Of a DNA stretch of 29,771 bases, positions 27,276 through 29,771 are shown piece by piece. The notes below the pieces were generated by a model, which made no database searches, was not told where the DNA came from, and worked only from the letters and a program-made list of their open reading frames with translations. The stretch is from DASXRC01 sp036506495 (GTDB lineage: Bacteria > Actinomycetota > Actinomycetes > Mycobacteriales > Micromonosporaceae), in the NCBI GenBank assembly GCA_036506495.1, contig DASXRQ010000258.1:1-29771 (forward strand), in the 5' to 3' direction. The translations under genes were made by a program, and so were the position numbers. Each line of letters begins with the position of its first letter. Positions within the stretch are counted from its first letter, which is position 1.

Positions 27276-27707
27276 TTACCGAGTGTCGGTATCTTCGACC
27301 CCCTGGTGCGATCGGATCTCTCGAACTCGAAATCTGATCCACCAGTAGAGCCCAAGACCAAAGACGACCACCGCGAGGCCCACCAGCGTTCCTCCAACTG
27401 CCGTCTTTCCATCAAGGAGCGTAAACACTCCAATGATCTCCAGGGCAACCCCGGCGCCCATCCATAGCGGCCCCCGAACGGCGCCGCCCGACAGCGCAGG
27501 TCCTTGCGTAGCGCTTGGCATCTGTTGTATCACCCCACCGATGAGGATCGCAGCTAGTGCTATGAGCAGTAACAGGCCTAGACCAAGTCCTCCCAGAGCG
27601 ATTAGAGTGACGTTGCCACGCCGGAGTCCAAGAGCCAGCGCAACCGATCCGATGACGCCCGCAGAGAACGCCGCCACCGCCAATCGTGGCCACGGCGTTC
27701 CCCGCAT
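27276..27707 (-). CDS. Small four-helix membrane protein of unknown function
   Basis: 143 residues from ATG 27707, preceded by AAAGGCG at good spacing; an ATG at 27725 is in frame but poorly spaced. Four hydrophobic segments are seen: LAVAAFSAGVIGSVALALGL, VTLIALGGLGLGLLLLIALAAILIGGVI, LWMGAGVALEIIGVFTLL and VGGTLVGLAVVVFGLGLYWWIRF, with a basic-acidic tail. I do not recognise the family. Base composition is lower in GC than the backbone genes. It lies in the accessory segment, downstream of the SLATT operon on the same strand, with 387 bp between them. Confidence 0.6.
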   Translation of the reverse strand: MRGTPWPRLAVAAFSAGVIGSVALALGLRRGNVTLIALGGLGLGLLLLIALAAILIGGVIQQMPSATQGPALSGGAVRGPLWMGAGVALEIIGVFTLLDGKTAVGGTLVGLAVVVFGLGLYWWIRFRVREIRSHQGVEDTDTR

Positions 27708-28094
27708 GTGTTCGCCTTTCAACATTCCTCAACCGCGTTGTATACGAAGGACCCAACCGGTGCCGCGGCTCCGAGTATCAATCTCCCGGCTAGTAGTGCG
27801 ACCAGGGAAGACTAGCCCCGTCACTGCAGGTCGTCCGGGACCACGACGAACGGGTACAGCCCGTGCAGCTCGCCGCGGATTCGGTCAGCTCGGGTCCTCG
27901 TACTGGCTGAGCACGAGGCCATCTCACTCGGGGGATGTGGCACCTCACCCAACCTCCGAGCAGTGATGAATCGAGCACGACGCCCAGGTCTGCCAGACCG
28001 GGGAGTGACCACGACGACAAACCGGCGGATCCCACGTATCGACGATCTTCCCATCCTGCTCGATGGGGATCTGCCGCGCCATCGAACGAGTGTA
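27708..28094 (-). other. Degenerate stretch with fragments of former coding sequence
   Basis: No intact gene is visible. On the minus strand, short protein-like fragments in different frames follow each other: LADLGVVLDSSLL (near 27965-28005), ITARRLGEVPHP in the next frame, LVLSQYEDPS, and RADRIRGELHGLYPFVVVPDDLQ before a stop near 27821. GVVLDSS resembles the first strand of a VapC-type PIN toxin, but the rest does not fit a PIN domain, so the origin stays open. Frequent frame changes suggest decay. Confidence 0.35.
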
Positions 28095-28562
28095 CTAAGC
28101 GCCTTCTCCTCGATCAACGGCATCCTTCCGGCCACCGACCGCTGTGGGCGTCTGTTGCCACGTTTCAAACGTGGCGCGGTCGGCACCGCGCCGAATCTCT
28201 TCGATCCTCTCGACGAAGCGCGAGTCGGCAACATCGCCGGCACCGGCGTATTCCTTGACGCCCATGACGTAGAGGTTCAGCTCACGCTCTAACTCGTTGG
28301 CCGTCTTCAGCGCGTTGAGACTGGACAGCCGAAACTGGAAGACTTGCTGGACTCCCTCTGCGACGGTCGCAAGCGCGCCTAATAGGCCAAGCACCCAACG
28401 CGGAACGGCAGATGCGGCTGCGAGAACCGGAACGGCCGCGGCGCTGACAAGGACCACAAGGCGCGTTGTGCGATACCGGCGGTGTTGCCTGGAGTAGTAG
28501 GCGCGGAGCACGGATATCTCGTTCTGCACCAACAGCCTGTAATGCTCCTCAATGGAGGGCAT
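28095..28562 (-). CDS. SLATT/DUF4231-type two-transmembrane protein
   Basis: 155 residues from ATG 28562, with GGAG seven bases upstream. A short N-terminal helix (IEEHYRLLVQNEISVLRAYYSRQHRRYR) leads to two adjacent transmembrane helices (about 33-54 TTRLVVLVSAAAVPVLAAASAV and 56-76 RWVLGLLGALATVAEGVQQVF), then the helical FRLSSLNALKTANELERELNLYVMGVKEYA that characterises SLATT/DUF4231 proteins. SLATT domains were described as membrane effectors or anchors in predicted nucleotide-dependent conflict systems. It begins 4 bp after the stop of the upstream repeat protein, so the two form an operon. No cyclase, SMODS or LOG partner is in the window. A basic-acidic tail follows the helices. Confidence 0.72.
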   Translation of the reverse strand: MPSIEEHYRLLVQNEISVLRAYYSRQHRRYRTTRLVVLVSAAAVPVLAAASAVPRWVLGLLGALATVAEGVQQVFQFRLSSLNALKTANELERELNLYVMGVKEYAGAGDVADSRFVERIEEIRRGADRATFETWQQTPTAVGGRKDAVDRGEGA

Positions 28563-28566
28563 GCAG

Positions 28567-28890
28567 CTACTCCGTGCTTGTGACTTGCTGCCCACCCGAG
28601 GTGTTGTCCCCTGCTGGCGCTGGCGCGGGCGTGGCAGGCTCACGGCGGCCCGGCGGCGTCGTATCTACCTGCACGGTCGCGTCGTAAGCGCTCCGCTGTC
28701 CGTCCGGCGTCGTGGACACGGCCACCCGTACGTCGTACTGGCTTGCAAGGAAACGCCCGTCCGGCGTCGTAGGGACTGCCACCCCCACGTCGTACTGGCT
28801 CTTACGGGCTTGCTCCATGCGTACAGAGTCCACTCGCGTTATCTCGACCTTCTCGACCTCGGCCACTCGCTCCAGCTCTTCGGCCGCCAT
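28567..28890 (-). CDS. Small protein with three tandem repeats, partner of the SLATT gene
   Basis: 107 residues from ATG 28890; GGGAGGGG lies ten bases upstream. An in-frame extension to 28947 has no better start. An N-terminal amphipathic helix (EELERVAEVEKVEITRVDSVRMEQARK) precedes three related units: QYDVGVAVPTTPDGR (32-46), QYDVRVAVSTTPDGQ (51-65) and YDATVQVDTTPPGR (69-82). A Pro/Ala/Gly-rich tail ends the protein. No signal peptide is seen and I recognise no family. Its four-base spacing from the SLATT gene implies coupled translation and a shared role. Confidence 0.62.
   Translation of the reverse strand: MAAEELERVAEVEKVEITRVDSVRMEQARKSQYDVGVAVPTTPDGRFLASQYDVRVAVSTTPDGQRSAYDATVQVDTTPPGRREPATPAPAPAGDNTSGGQQVTSTE
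28700..28800 (-). repeat. 44 bp direct repeat, period 57 bp, inside the small repeat protein
   Basis: 28700-28743 and 28757-28800 match at 37 of 44 positions, both containing CCGTCCGGCGTCGT and ACGTCGTACTGGCT. The 57 bp period is exactly 19 codons, so unit loss or gain would keep the frame. A third, weaker unit lies just before 28700. Confidence 0.8.
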
Positions 28891-29060
28891 CGTCCATCTA
28901 CCCCTCCCGGCCCGCGCCGGTCGCGAACCGTTAGCAGTGTAGGGCACCGAGTGCTAACGACTTACAGCCGTGTAACTTGGGCTGGGCCAATCCCGCAAGG
29001 TGGGATGGTGAGGAGGTGGGAAGTCAACTCCCCTCGGCATCAATGGGCCGGGCGGCGCGT

Positions 29061-29404
29061 CTAGACGTACTCCTCCCCACACACCATGCACAGGCTCTGA
29101 CCCAGGTTCTGGCGGATGCGGTGGTCCAGATCTTCCGACACTTTGCGGCGCAGCGCGATCCGCCGGTTCTTGCTCGGCTGGCTTTGGGCCTCCGGGTCGA
29201 TGATGCGGTAGGCGACCAGGGCCGATCCCAGCACCCAGAGCCGTTGCGCGTGTTCCAGCCGCAGTCGGTCGCTTGGGCGCGGTGAGGTGCCCGTGGACCT
29301 GATCGGGCCAAACGTCCAGGGCAAAACTCCTCTGCGATCGGGGCGAACGTGGCGTTGTGCCAGCGACCGCCGCGAGACGTGCCACCGTTCTTAATGCCGC
29401 GGGA
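29061..29404 (-). pseudogene. Frameshifted, 5'-truncated remnant of an unrecognised gene
   Basis: Three consecutive minus-strand frames read as one protein. RGIKNGGTSRGGRWHNATFAPIAEEF (up to the T-run near 29325) continues in the next frame as ALDVWPDQVHGHLT and then, after the GCGC near 29285, as RPSDRLRLEHAQRLWVLGSALVAYRIIDPEAQ to the end CMVCGEEYV. Each join is explained by one inserted base. Codon third positions are GC-rich throughout, supporting real former coding. The C-terminal CMVC could have been half of a zinc site. The family is not recognised. The 5' part is missing beyond about 29404, where the KptA fragment begins on the other strand. Confidence 0.6.
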
Positions 29405-29601
29405 TTGGGCGTACGCATATCCACGTGTCCGCCGATCCGGAGACGGCCGCAACGGGGTGGGTACCCCGTTGCGGCGCCCCGGTCGTTCTGGCGATCGACG
29501 CGGAGGGCATGGCGAAGCGCGGATTCGTGTTCTACCGTGCGGCCCACGGCTTCTGGCTCACCAAACACGTCCCTCCCAAGTGGATCAGCCGCATGCGTTG
29601 A
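29401..29601 (+). pseudogene. C-terminal third of an RNA 2'-phosphotransferase (KptA/Tpt1)
   Basis: The frame reads GRTHIHVSADPETAATGW, then CGAPVVLAIDAEGMAKRGFVFYRAAHGFWLTKHVPPKWISRMR and a stop. This is the hallmark end of KptA/Tpt1 enzymes: R-x-H-[IV]-H-[LV]-S with ETA, then G.PVVL.[IV]DA..M...G..FY....G.WLT..VPP. The family moves an RNA 2'-phosphate to NAD+. The N-terminal winged-helix half and the middle of the active site are absent: upstream DNA belongs to the antisense remnant. No start codon or ribosome binding site is evident, so this is a fragment. A 13 bp inverted repeat sits inside it. Confidence 0.7.
29446..29475. repeat. Perfect 13 bp inverted repeat with GGGT loop
   Basis: GCCGCAACGGGGT and ACCCCGTTGCGGC flank a four-base loop. 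It lies where the KptA fragment is about one residue longer than relatives. There is no T-run, so an intrinsic terminator is unlikely. Confidence 0.75.
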
Positions 29602-29628
29602 CCCAGGATGTGATCGCCTCTCCCGCCG

Positions 29629-29771
29629 TCAGTTTCGGCGGTGGAGGAGGTTGCGGCGGGGTCGGCGGTCCGGGTCGACCCGGGCCGGGGGCAGGAATTC
29701 GGGCAGTCCGTCGGCGGCGATGCGCACCGCCCAGTCGTCGTGGTGGATCAGCCGGTGGTGTCGGCCACATA
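29629..29771 (-). CDS. C-terminus of a DUF222/13E12-type HNH endonuclease protein, cut by window edge
   Basis: The frame enters from the right edge and ends at 29629. It reads CGRHHRLIHHDDWAVRIAADGLPEFLPPARVDPDRRPRRNLLHRRN. The CxRHHRLxHH segment is the last part of the HNH nuclease motif, and the following DG.PEF.PP...DP..RPRRN is the standard end of actinobacterial DUF222/13E12-repeat HNH proteins, often found in multiple copies per genome. Here CGRHHR replaces the more usual CRRHHR. The catalytic N-terminal HNH residues are outside the window. Confidence 0.8.
   Translation of the reverse strand, partial: CGRHHRLIHHDDWAVRIAADGLPEFLPPARVDPDRRPRRNLLHRRN

Noticed and set aside
27128..27448. 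106-residue minus-strand frame
   Set aside because: It overlaps the four-helix membrane protein in another frame and has no motif or ribosome binding site.
29290..29400. Upstream continuation of KptA on the plus strand
   Set aside because: Fragments such as LNAAGLG can be forced by frameshifts, but the minus strand reads a more coherent protein (RGIKNGGTSRGGRWHNATFAPIAEEF) over the same bases.
28954..29568. 204-residue minus-strand open frame
   Set aside because: It supplies only one middle piece (ALDVWPDQVHGHLT) of the frameshifted remnant; the rest is shadow of KptA and non-coding DNA.

Overview
The window is chromosomal DNA from a high-GC actinobacterium, most likely of the Micromonosporaceae or a close relative. 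This rests on very high GC at third codon positions, many GTG starts, small actinobacterial protein families (DUF3039, DUF3093, DUF3099, DUF3159, DUF3710, DUF4193, DUF7455), an HrdB/SigA-type sigma factor with a long Lys/Ala-rich N-terminus, and a gene order that, from memory, follows mycobacterial Rv2711 (ideR) back to Rv2689c. No search was run, so family names rest on motif and pattern recognition.

Layout. 1-2969: a truncated SAM methyltransferase, an alpha/beta hydrolase, a lipoprotein and a STAS plus HATPase signalling protein. 2981-7500: an IdeR-type iron regulator diverging from a two-gene operon of a zinc-dependent (AcuC-type) deacetylase and a GNAT/NDP-forming acyl-CoA synthetase fusion, probably opposing enzymes of lysine acylation. 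7510-16217: a SigB-like sigma factor, D-aminoacyl-tRNA deacylase, a methyltransferase, an HhH-GPD protein, a DUF3099 protein, a psuG-psuK-like pseudouridine catabolism pair, DUF3039 and DUF7455 proteins, and the principal sigma factor. 16538-26170: inositol monophosphatase, a LytR_C (Cei-like) protein, DUF4193, an unrecognised protein, DUF3093, dUTPase, DUF3710, an OB-fold protein, DUF3159, two TrkA-type K+ channel regulators (CeoC/CeoB) and a KimA-like APC permease. The last three suggest a potassium homeostasis group.

From about 26.2 kb the ordered backbone breaks down. The TRAM-domain TrmA-like RNA methyltransferase that normally follows the permease has a 5' frameshift and stops inside its SAM-binding motif. 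After it comes about 2.7 kb of visibly lower-GC accessory DNA: a four-helix membrane protein, a degenerate stretch, a two-gene operon of a repeat-bearing small protein and a SLATT/DUF4231-type two-helix membrane protein, a frameshifted remnant of an unrecognised gene, the C-terminal third of an RNA 2'-phosphotransferase (KptA/Tpt1) joined to it head to head, and the C-terminus of a DUF222/13E12-type HNH endonuclease at the window edge. I read this as an eroded accessory island. The SLATT pair is its only apparently intact module with a conflict-system flavour.
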